5,335 bases of DNA from an uncultured Anaerolineales bacterium (GTDB lineage Bacteria; Chloroflexota; Anaerolineae; Anaerolineales; Villigracilaceae), in NCBI GenBank assembly GCA_938008865.1, contig CALLJA010000520.1, forward strand, positions 1-5,335, in the 5' to 3' direction. Of the stretch, positions 1 to 5,306 are shown in pieces. Position 1 is the first letter of the stretch; every line of letters starts with the position of its first letter. Both the position numbers and the translations under genes were made by a program. The notes below the pieces were generated by a model, which did not search any database, was not told the DNA's origin, and saw nothing but the letters and a program-made list of their open reading frames with translations.

Positions 1-37
1 CGGATGGGTTTGATGGTATGCTTGCCAAAATTTTCGC

Positions 38-42
38 GGAGG
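38..42 (+). promoter_or_regulatory. Shine-Dalgarno site for the metalloprotease-like gene
   Basis: GGAGG lies four bases before the ATG at 47 and fixes that start. The rest of bases 1-46 shows no convincing promoter or end of another gene, so the promoter probably lies upstream of the window. Confidence 0.75.
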
Positions 43-46
43 CTTT

Positions 47-1099
47 ATGAATAAGAATGTACTTTGGGTCGTCGCAGGGGCCGTCCTGCTTTGCTGCGCG
101 CTGGTCTGCTGCATAGGCGCGGTCGGGTTTGGCTATTACTCTTTCAACGCCACGGAAGAATCCGTCGGCGCCACCGAACTTCCGCCTGCCGGGGCCGATC
201 CGCAGGCCGCCGAGGTCCCGCTGGCCTGTCCCGCATCCATGCAGGAGGTGATCGACGCCGTCCAATACAGCGTGTACGAGGACAGCGGCGCGTCGGATGT
301 AGAGGAGCCCGATTCCTATAACCTGGTCACCTACACGGTCAACGGCGACCAGATCGGCGACCCACAATACGAAGACAGCCCGTCACAGTATTCCACCCAG
401 CAGGACGATACCGATTCGCACCAACTGGCCTGGGACCTGTTCGCGCAATTGATTCCCGCCGACTACCGCGCGGTCGTATCCGAATACGTCGTCTTCAGCG
501 ACGGCCCCAGCAACGTCCTGGCCGCCGTCGAGCAGTCTTACACCGACCCCGCGCTGTGGATGGTGGAAGTGGACAACGCCGACCTCGACGACACAGACAA
601 CCTGTACTTCACCCTCATCCACGAGTTCGGGCACTTGCTGACCCTCGGCCCCAGCCAGGTCCCGCCCGATGTGGAGGTATATAACAACCCCGACGACACC
701 GACCTATACGACAGCAAGGTGGCTGCCTGTCCCAACTACTTCCCCGGCGAAGGTTGCAGCCTGCCCGATTCGTACATCAACACGTTCTACGACCGCTTCT
801 GGACCGGTCTCGTGGACGAATGGCAGCCCATCGACGACCTCGGCTATACCGACGACCTCGATGGCTACTACGATGAACTCTACACCTTCTATGAAAACCA
901 CCAGGATGAATTCGTGGATGATTACGCCGCCACCAATCCCTCCGAAGATATGGCCGAGACCTTTGCCTATTTCATCTTCGCGCCCAAACCCATGGGCGAC
1001 ACGGTCGCCGAACAGAAGATCCTGTTCTTTTACGAATATCCCGAACTGGTGCAGTTGCGCGCCGAGATTCTGCAAAATTTCTGCCAGATCGACCAGTAA
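47..1099 (+). CDS. Membrane-anchored putative zinc metalloprotease (HEFGH motif)
   Basis: A 350-residue protein. Residues 5-30 form a hydrophobic N-terminal segment (Leu/Val/Ala/Cys-rich) that should act as a signal anchor; no canonical lipobox or clear signal-peptidase site is seen. A Pro/Ala/Glu linker (about 35-60) follows, then a very acidic, Asp- and Tyr-rich domain presumably outside the membrane. H192-E193-F194-G195-H196 is a typical HExxH zinc motif (two His ligands, catalytic Glu). The sequence SEDMAETFAYF at 299-309 offers E300 or E304 as the third ligand, a gluzincin-like arrangement about 104 residues downstream. Cysteines outside the anchor are C61, C228, C237 and C346 and could form two disulfides. 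The start is set by GGAGG at 38-42. The phosphatase gene begins six bases after this stop. I cannot name a peptidase family or substrate; activity is inferred from the motif only. Confidence 0.72.
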   Translation: MNKNVLWVVAGAVLLCCALVCCIGAVGFGYYSFNATEESVGATELPPAGADPQAAEVPLACPASMQEVIDAVQYSVYEDSGASDVEEPDSYNLVTYTVNGDQIGDPQYEDSPSQYSTQQDDTDSHQLAWDLFAQLIPADYRAVVSEYVVFSDGPSNVLAAVEQSYTDPALWMVEVDNADLDDTDNLYFTLIHEFGHLLTLGPSQVPPDVEVYNNPDDTDLYDSKVAACPNYFPGEGCSLPDSYINTFYDRFWTGLVDEWQPIDDLGYTDDLDGYYDELYTFYENHQDEFVDDYAATNPSEDMAETFAYFIFAPKPMGDTVAEQKILFFYEYPELVQLRAEILQNFCQIDQ

Positions 1100-1104
1100 C
1101 CCGC

Positions 1105-1629
1105 ATGGATAAGCGTCCCATCCCCGAATCCTACTGGGTGGAGCCTGGCCGTTTTCTGGCGGGCGAGTACCCGGGCCAATTTCACCCCGAAGCCACCCGC
1201 CAGCGCATCGATGCCTTCCTTGACCACGGCTTCGATACCTTCATCGACCTGACCACCGCAGGGGAGATGCCGCTTTACCAGCCCACCCTGCTGGAGGAGT
1301 CCCGCCTCTACGGCCTGGCCGCCACTTACCAACGCTTCCCCATCGGCGACTTCGGCCTGCCCACCCAGGCGGGTATGACCGACATCCTCGACGCCATTGA
1401 TGCGGCCCTGGCGGCGGGACGCAAAGTATACGTCCATTGCTGGGGCGGCATCGGGCGCACGGGCACCACGGTCGGCTGTTACCTCGTCCGCCGCGGACGG
1501 AGCGGCGAACAGGCCCTGCATCAACTGGCCGAGTGGTGGCGGCGCGTCCCCAAGAGCACCGTCCATCCGCGCTCACCCGAGACCGATGCCCAAATGAACT
1601 TCGTGCTGCGCTGGGACCCGCAGGCATGA
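1105..1629 (+). CDS. Dual-specificity / tyrosine phosphatase-like protein
   Basis: A 174-residue cytoplasmic protein with no signal peptide. The Cys-based phosphatase signature HCx5RT is seen as VHCWGGIGRTGT: nucleophile C112 and phosphate-binding R118. D82 in PIGDFGLP is a plausible general acid from the equivalent of the WPD loop, at a typical distance ahead of the P-loop. Length matches small bacterial DSP/PTP-like enzymes. These hydrolyse phosphate esters on Tyr, Ser/Thr, phosphoinositides or other small molecules; the substrate cannot be told from sequence. The ATG at 1105 lies six bases after the protease stop and has no Shine-Dalgarno site, so translation is probably coupled to the upstream gene. 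A kinase partner is not in the window. Confidence 0.85.
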   Translation: MDKRPIPESYWVEPGRFLAGEYPGQFHPEATRQRIDAFLDHGFDTFIDLTTAGEMPLYQPTLLEESRLYGLAATYQRFPIGDFGLPTQAGMTDILDAIDAALAAGRKVYVHCWGGIGRTGTTVGCYLVRRGRSGEQALHQLAEWWRRVPKSTVHPRSPETDAQMNFVLRWDPQA

Positions 1630-1651
1630 CCCCCGCGAGTCCGCTGCCCTG

Positions 1652-2380
1652 ATGGACTGGCACACCCGCTACGCCCAGCAAGCGGCCTGGACGCGCGACC
1701 TGCGCGCCTACCTGTTCGAGCGCGCAGGCTTTGAAGCTGCCCAGCGTGTCCTTGAAGTGGGCTGCGGGACGGGCGCCATCCTGCGCGAGTTGACGGGCCC
1801 CGCCAACCTGCACGCCCTGGACCTGGAGCCTGCCGCCCTGACCCAATGCGGATTCCACGCCCCGCGCGCGCAGCGCGTCCGCGCCGATGGGCTGTTCCTG
1901 CCTTATTCCGCTGCGGTGTTCGATATCACCTTCTGCCACTTCTTCCTGTTGTGGGTGTATGACCCGTTGCAGGCCCTGCTCGAAATGAAGCGCGTCACCC
2001 GCCCGGGCGGGAGCATCCTGGCGCTGGCCGAACCCGACTACACCGCCCGCGTGGATGAACCGCCCGCCCTACGTCCGCTGGGACACTGGCAGGCCAAGGC
2101 CCTGCGCAGGCGCGGCGCGGATACGGGCTTCGGCGCGCGGCTGGCCGAGTCCTTCTTCCAGGCGGGCATCCCGCTGGTCGAAACGGGGACCATCCAACGC
2201 CGCGAGGGCATGGTCTCGCCCGGGGAACGGGAGTTGGAATGGGCCGTGTTCGAAGCCGATCTGGCGGGATCCGCCGCAGGCGCAGACCTCCAAAGGCTGA
2301 AGCGCATCGACCAGCAAGCCTGGGCCGAGGGGACTCGCGTGCTGCACGTGCCCACCTACTTCGCCTGGGGTCGCGCCTGA
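1652..2380 (+). CDS. Class I SAM-dependent methyltransferase
   Basis: A 242-residue protein with the Rossmann methyltransferase motifs in order. Motif I is VLEVGCGTG at 33-41 (SAM-binding glycine loop), the acidic end of strand 2 is D57 in HALDLEP, motif IV is the strand at 90-102 (FDITFCHFFLLWV), and the post-motif VTRPGG sits at 115-120, as in the Methyltransf_11 group. The C-terminal half (about 125-242) is less conserved and probably gives substrate specificity; nothing in it identifies the substrate. It starts 22 bases after the phosphatase stop without a clear Shine-Dalgarno site, so it appears to be the third gene of the same transcription unit. The downstream gap contains a promoter-like box, suggesting the unit ends here, though I see no intrinsic terminator. 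Confidence 0.87.
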   Translation: MDWHTRYAQQAAWTRDLRAYLFERAGFEAAQRVLEVGCGTGAILRELTGPANLHALDLEPAALTQCGFHAPRAQRVRADGLFLPYSAAVFDITFCHFFLLWVYDPLQALLEMKRVTRPGGSILALAEPDYTARVDEPPALRPLGHWQAKALRRRGADTGFGARLAESFFQAGIPLVETGTIQRREGMVSPGERELEWAVFEADLAGSAAGADLQRLKRIDQQAWAEGTRVLHVPTYFAWGRA

Positions 2381-2433
2381 CTTACAATTCCTTAAGTCTT
2401 GCTAAGTGCGGGTGGGCGCATTGGAAAAGGTTG

Positions 2434-2439
2434 TATAAT
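2434..2439 (+). promoter_or_regulatory. Probable -10 box for the lepB unit
   Basis: TATAAT, a perfect consensus -10, is in the 87-base gap between the methyltransferase and lepB, 34 bases before the TTG start. No good -35 lies 16-18 bases upstream (the sequence there is GGTGGG-like), so the promoter may be weak or activator-dependent. It implies a short leader of about 20-25 bases. Confidence 0.55.
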
Positions 2440-2456
2440 TTCCGCCAGATATTATC

Positions 2457-2461
2457 GGAGG
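2457..2461 (+). promoter_or_regulatory. Shine-Dalgarno site deciding a TTG start
   Basis: GGAGG sits six bases before the TTG at 2468-2470. An upstream in-frame start at 2399 precedes the TATAAT box and has no ribosome binding site, so TTG at 2468 is the better start for lepB. Confidence 0.7.
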
Positions 2462-2467
2462 TTTCTT

Positions 2468-3070
2468 TTGGAAGCATTGCAAACTGAAAATCCGCTCGAG
2501 GCCCAACCCGAGGCCGCCGCGCAGGAGCCACAAAAGGAAGAGATCAAGTGGGGGCAGATCCTGCTCGACATCGTGGAAACGGTGGTGCTGGCGCTGGTCC
2601 TGTTTCTGGGCATCAACGCCGTCTCGGCGCGCGTGCGCGTGGACGGATACAGCATGAACCCGACCCTGCTGGATGGCGAATTCGTGCTGGTCAACCGCCT
2701 GGCCTATCGCATGGGCGAGATGCAGCGCGGCGACATCATCGTTTTCCGCTCCACATCCTCCGAACTCGACTTAATCAAACGCATCATCGGCCTGCCCGGC
2801 GACGAAGTAGCCGTGCGCGACGGGCAGGTGCTGGTGAACGGACAGGCCTTGAACGAACCCTACATCGCCGCCGCGCCCAATTACCAGGGCTACTGGACGG
2901 TGCCCGAAGGCCACCTGTTCGTGCTGGGCGACAACCGCAACGACTCGTCCGACTCGCACCAGTGGGGCCTGTTGCCCTTCGATAACATCGTGGGCAAGGC
3001 CGTGTTCATTTACTGGCCCTGGCGCGAGTGGGGTATCATCCAGCATTACGACCTGCTGACCGCATCCTAG
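2468..3070 (+). CDS. lepB: Signal peptidase I
   Basis: A 200-residue type I signal peptidase (serine/lysine protease, family S26A), which removes signal peptides from exported preproteins at the outer face of the cytoplasmic membrane. A Glu/Gln/Ala-rich cytoplasmic N-tail (1-29) is followed by one membrane segment at about 31-52. The catalytic serine is S62 in GYSMNPTLLDGE (box B), the general base is K104 in LIKRIIGLPGDE (box D), and box E is VLGDNRNDSSDS. Box E usually reads GDNRxxSxDSR; here the last Arg is His (DSHQWG). Length and single anchor match the short SipS-like form rather than the two-anchor E. coli form. The start is TTG, chosen from GGAGG at 2457-2461 and the TATAAT at 2434. 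It heads a likely operon with the zinc-finger gene, which begins eight bases after this stop. Confidence 0.93.
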   Translation: MEALQTENPLEAQPEAAAQEPQKEEIKWGQILLDIVETVVLALVLFLGINAVSARVRVDGYSMNPTLLDGEFVLVNRLAYRMGEMQRGDIIVFRSTSSELDLIKRIIGLPGDEVAVRDGQVLVNGQALNEPYIAAAPNYQGYWTVPEGHLFVLGDNRNDSSDSHQWGLLPFDNIVGKAVFIYWPWREWGIIQHYDLLTAS

Positions 3071-3077
3071 GCGCGCC

Positions 3078-3374
3078 ATGTCACAAGCCGACTTCCCCGT
3101 CCTGGAACCTGTCCCCTGCACCGAATGCGCCGCGGGCGTCATGGTTCCGCGCCTGTTGACGTATTTCACCTGGCTCGGCAGCGAGTTGATCACTGTGCCC
3201 GATTTCCCCGCCTGGGTCTGCGATGTGTGCGGCCGACGTGAATACGACGAAAAATCCATCTCCTGGCTGACCATGCTGCTCGACCCAAACGCGGGCGAGC
3301 CCACTCGCAGGAAGCGCAACCCGCTGCGCGCGCGCCCTGCGCCGCGCCCCGCACGTCCCGCACCCGAATCCTGA
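3078..3374 (+). CDS. YgiT-type zinc-finger protein
   Basis: A 98-residue protein with two CxxC pairs, C14-C17 (PCTEC) and C48-C51 (CDVCGRREY), separated by 30 residues, with a V-P-x-F-P-A-W-V segment leading into the second pair. This is the pattern of the YgiT-type zinc finger (N-terminal half of MqsA antitoxins and stand-alone relatives). The MqsA C-terminal HTH is absent; instead residues 75-96 form an Arg/Pro/Ala-rich basic tail that may bind nucleic acid. The spacing between pairs and loss of the HTH make an antitoxin role doubtful, and no MqsR-like or DUF4258-like toxin is adjacent. The gene lies between lepB and an unknown gene, eight and 18 bases away, so it is likely co-transcribed. 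It has no clear Shine-Dalgarno site. Role unknown. Confidence 0.72.
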   Translation: MSQADFPVLEPVPCTECAAGVMVPRLLTYFTWLGSELITVPDFPAWVCDVCGRREYDEKSISWLTMLLDPNAGEPTRRKRNPLRARPAPRPARPAPES

Positions 3375-3392
3375 CCCGCAAGGAATTTCATC

Positions 3393-3941
3393 ATGGCCAT
3401 GGACACTTCACCGCGCACCTACCGCTTCCTGCCCGCCGACATCCTGACTTCGGGGTATCGGCTGGTGGGCAAGGTCATGGCGGGTACCACGGGCGTACTG
3501 GGCATGTTGAACGACAGTACCCATTCCACACTGGAAGTACATGATGCGCGCATGGCCCGCCTGCACATGCCCACCAAACTGGTGGACCACTTCGAAGTGG
3601 TGCGCATGAACAAATCGCGCGTGCATGCCCTGTGCATGGCCCGCCGTGAGGACCTGGGTCCGCAGGCGCTGGTACGCGGCGGCTACACCAACATCACCGA
3701 ATACCCCGCGCGCATTACCACGCAGGTCTTCGAGATCGAGGGCGTCCTGGAGATCTCTGGACGCTTCGATTTCACCGCGCTGATGGCCGAAGGCTCGCGC
3801 GAATTCATCCCCATCTTCAACGCCACACTGACAGCCATCCTGCTGCCGACCCTGCGCGTGGAAACGCCCGCCATGCTGATCAACCGCCGCCAGGTGGATA
3901 TGATCGCCCTGCTGGGCCAGCGCGCCAAGAGCGAAAAATAA
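3393..3941 (+). CDS. Conserved-looking protein of unknown function
   Basis: A 182-residue protein I do not recognise. It has no signal peptide, no membrane segment and no catalytic motif I can name. Residues 25-65 (from GKVMAGTTGVLGMLND to the HMPTKLV stretch) and 100-125 alternate in a way that suggests beta strands. Residues 118-150 (IEGVLEISGRFDFTALMAEGSREF) read like two strands and a helix, and the C-terminal part is hydrophobic (FNATLTAILLPTLRVETPAML), followed by a basic tail ending in KSEK. It is preceded by AAGGAA at 3380-3385, seven bases before the ATG at 3393; an ATG two codons later is a less likely start. It follows the zinc-finger gene by 18 bases, and a strong promoter for the RNA gene begins six bases after its stop. 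Its reading frame is open and clean, so I take it as real. Confidence 0.75.
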   Translation: MAMDTSPRTYRFLPADILTSGYRLVGKVMAGTTGVLGMLNDSTHSTLEVHDARMARLHMPTKLVDHFEVVRMNKSRVHALCMARREDLGPQALVRGGYTNITEYPARITTQVFEIEGVLEISGRFDFTALMAEGSREFIPIFNATLTAILLPTLRVETPAMLINRRQVDMIALLGQRAKSEK

Positions 3942-3947
3942 TCGACC

Positions 3948-3976
3948 TTGACTTTCCGACTACGCGCGGGTAAAAT
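3948..3976 (+). promoter_or_regulatory. Strong sigma70-type promoter of the RNA gene
   Basis: TTGACT (3948-3953) and TAAAAT (3971-3976) are separated by exactly 17 bases, each one base off consensus. The expected start of transcription is near the A at 3984. No ribosome binding site or sensible reading frame follows, which points to an RNA gene rather than a messenger leader. Confidence 0.8.
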
Positions 3977-3983
3977 CGCGCCC

Positions 3984-4330
3984 ATTAACAACTGAATACA
4001 CGGAGATCTAGCGGCTGGGTCCTGAGCAATCAGGATCACGAGGTGGAGGTTCCGTCCCGCGAGGGACGCGCTAAGGACTTCCCTCTCCTACTGGAGAGGC
4101 GAAGCCCAAAAATCGGATCGATCAGCGGATGCCTCTGAAGTCTTGTCACAGACTTCTTTCTCCCTTCCAAAGAAGCGAATTGCTGAAACCCGCCTGGTAA
4201 CAGGTGGAACAGGGCAGGCGCAGTGGCACAGGCACGAGTGCGTTTGTGGCCTGTTCGCACATGGAAGGGCTGTTTTATTTAATGGCAGGATCGCTGTTAC
4301 CTAAGGCATGCCCGGGCGCATGCCTTTTTT
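3984..4330 (+). ncRNA. Structured non-coding RNA, possibly HEARO/omega-RNA-like
   Basis: A promoter-to-terminator RNA gene of about 350 bases. Hand-paired stems: 4020-4035 (TCCTGA/TCAGGA, GCAA loop); 4053-4068 (CGTCCC/GGGACG, GCGA loop); 4075-4107 (CCTCTCC/GGAGAGG with an outer CTTC/GAAG stem and one bulge); 4137-4156 (GAAGTCT/AGACTTC); 4190-4207 (GTAA loop); and 4207-4256 (GAACAGG/CCTGTTC enclosing CACA/TGTG and a small inner hairpin). The single-stranded blocks GCGCTAAGG (4068-4076) and AGCGGATGCC (4124-4133) look like conserved cores. RNase P, tmRNA, SRP and 6S signatures are absent. The order of elements resembles, from memory, the HEARO (omega-RNA) scaffold of IscB systems, in which the guide lies at the 5' end; here that would be within about 3984-4019. 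No IscB gene is in the window. That it is a structured RNA gene is well supported; the family assignment is tentative. It could instead be a long leader of the downstream gene. Confidence 0.7.
4303..4330 (+). terminator. Intrinsic terminator of the RNA gene
   Basis: AAGGCATGC (4303-4311) and GCATGCCTT (4318-4326) form a perfect nine-base stem with a six-base loop, followed at once by a T run to 4330. It should end the RNA about 80 bases before the AraC/alkyltransferase gene, separating the two unless read-through is regulated. Confidence 0.92.
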
Positions 4331-4398
4331 GTTACCTGAATCCAGCAAGAATCGGGTGGCGCGCGGGCGGCGCGGCCCATAGAATTGCGCTATAACCG

Positions 4399-4406
4399 AA
4401 AGGAGA
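4399..4406 (+). promoter_or_regulatory. Shine-Dalgarno site for the Ada-like gene
   Basis: AAAGGAGA ends five bases before the ATG at 4412 and selects it over an in-frame TTG at 4385 that has no such site. TATAAC (4391-4396) and TAGAAT (4380-4385) nearby could be -10 boxes but lack good -35 partners, and are too close to the ATG to be convincing. Confidence 0.75.
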
Positions 4407-4411
4407 TTTCT

Positions 4412-5266
4412 ATGGACAGCCCTTCCTACCCCCAACAGGTCGAAGATTACCTGCGCATCGAGCAGGCCATCCAGTACCTTGACAACCACTATAAAGATCA
4501 ACCCAGCCTCGAAGAAGTGGCCGCCAGCCTGGGCCTGAGCGAGTTCCATTTCCAGCGCCTGTTCACCCGCTGGGCGGGCATCAGCCCCAAGCGCTTCCTG
4601 CAATTCGTTACCAAGGAACACGCCCGCGACCTGCTGCAGCAGTCTGAGAACCTGCTGGAAACCACCCACAAGGTGGGCCTCTCCAGCCTGGGACGGCTGC
4701 ATGACCTCATGGTCAGCACCGAGGCCGTATCGCCGGGCGAATACAGGTCGCGCGGCGCGGGTCTGACCATCCGCTACGGGCTGCATCCCACGCCCTTCGG
4801 CCAGTGCCTGATCGGCCTGACCGAGCGCGGCATCTGCCACCTGGGATTTGTCCAGGGGCGGGAGGGGGACGCCATCGACGCCCTGGTGGCGGACTGGGCC
4901 GCCGCAAAGATGGTCGAAGACCAGCAGGCCACCGCCCCGCTGGTGGGTCCCATTTTCGACTTGAGCCAGCGCGGAAGCCGCCCCCTGCACCTGTTCCTGC
5001 GCGGGACGAATTTCCAGATCAAGGTGTGGGAGGCGCTGTTGCGCGTCCCTGCGGGCGGCGTAACCACCTACGAGCAGGTCGCCGCGCAGATTGGCCGCCC
5101 CCATGCGCTGCGCGCAGTCGGCACGGCGGTGGGGCATAACCCCGTCGCGGTGCTGATCCCCTGCCACCGCGTGATCCGCAAAATGGGCGAGTTCGGCAAC
5201 TACCGCTATGGTTCCGCCCGCAAGAAGGCCCTGCTCGGATGGGAATCTGCGCGGGCCCAGGTGTGA
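4412..5266 (+). CDS. AraC-type HTH fused to O6-methylguanine-DNA methyltransferase (Ada-like)
   Basis: A 284-residue fusion. Residues 13-112 are an AraC-family double helix-turn-helix (first HTH about 32-52, LEEVAASLGLSEFHFQRLF; family tail SPGEYRSRG at 107-115). Residues 118-190 are the N-terminal part of the alkyltransferase. Residues 200-284 are its catalytic domain: FQIKVWEALLRVPAG, the arginine-finger helix GRPHALRAVGTAVGHNP, and the active site IPCHRVI with alkyl-acceptor C251. The protein repairs O6-alkylguanine in DNA by irreversible transfer to C251. The N-terminal zinc/methylphosphotriester domain of E. coli Ada is absent, so the classic self-activation by methylation cannot apply; the AraC part may bind DNA for repair or regulation by another route. 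The start is ATG 4412 with AAAGGAGA upstream. It follows the RNA gene's terminator by about 80 bases. Such HTH-alkyltransferase fusions without the sensor domain are known in many bacteria. Confidence 0.93.
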   Translation: MDSPSYPQQVEDYLRIEQAIQYLDNHYKDQPSLEEVAASLGLSEFHFQRLFTRWAGISPKRFLQFVTKEHARDLLQQSENLLETTHKVGLSSLGRLHDLMVSTEAVSPGEYRSRGAGLTIRYGLHPTPFGQCLIGLTERGICHLGFVQGREGDAIDALVADWAAAKMVEDQQATAPLVGPIFDLSQRGSRPLHLFLRGTNFQIKVWEALLRVPAGGVTTYEQVAAQIGRPHALRAVGTAVGHNPVAVLIPCHRVIRKMGEFGNYRYGSARKKALLGWESARAQV

Positions 5267-5294
5267 CATTCGCGCTGAGGGAGTGGACGAATGT
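5266..5294 (+). repeat. Inverted repeat after the Ada-like gene
   Basis: ACATTCG (5266-5272) and CGAATGT (5288-5294) are perfect seven-base arms around a 15-base loop, beginning in the stop codon. There is no T run, so it is not a standard intrinsic terminator; it may stabilise the mRNA end or be chance. Confidence 0.4.
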
Positions 5295-5306
5295 AAATGG
5301 AGAAGA

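Noticed and set aside
62..112. Lipoprotein signal (lipobox) in the protease N-terminus
   Set aside because: The Cys pairs in LLCC and LVCC are not preceded by the usual Gly/Ala/Ser at position -1, so a plain signal anchor is more likely.
1241..1939. 232-residue open frame on the - strand
   Set aside because: It overlaps the phosphatase and methyltransferase, both with intact motifs. Its translation is Arg/Gly/Pro-rich low-complexity, typical of a shadow frame.
2399..2467. Upstream start for lepB at 2399
   Set aside because: It lies before the TATAAT box and lacks a ribosome binding site; the TTG at 2468 has GGAGG at good spacing.
4036..4260. Small - strand open frame in the RNA gene
   Set aside because: It is opposite the structured RNA; promoter and terminator both point to + strand transcription, and the product has no recognisable feature.
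3984..4330. RNase P RNA, tmRNA, SRP RNA or 6S RNA
   Set aside because: No GAGGAAAGTCC or ACAGAA...CCGGCTTA blocks of RNase P, no tRNA-like ends or tag frame of tmRNA, no GGTCAGG/GGAAGCAGCC loop of SRP RNA, and many independent hairpins instead of the single long bulged rod of 6S RNA.
4204..4395. Small + strand open frame in the RNA gene
   Set aside because: It runs through paired stems and the terminator, has no ribosome binding site, and gives no recognisable protein.
3942..4411. CRISPR array or insertion-sequence ends
   Set aside because: No regularly spaced direct repeats and no matching terminal inverted repeats or target duplications were seen in the gap.
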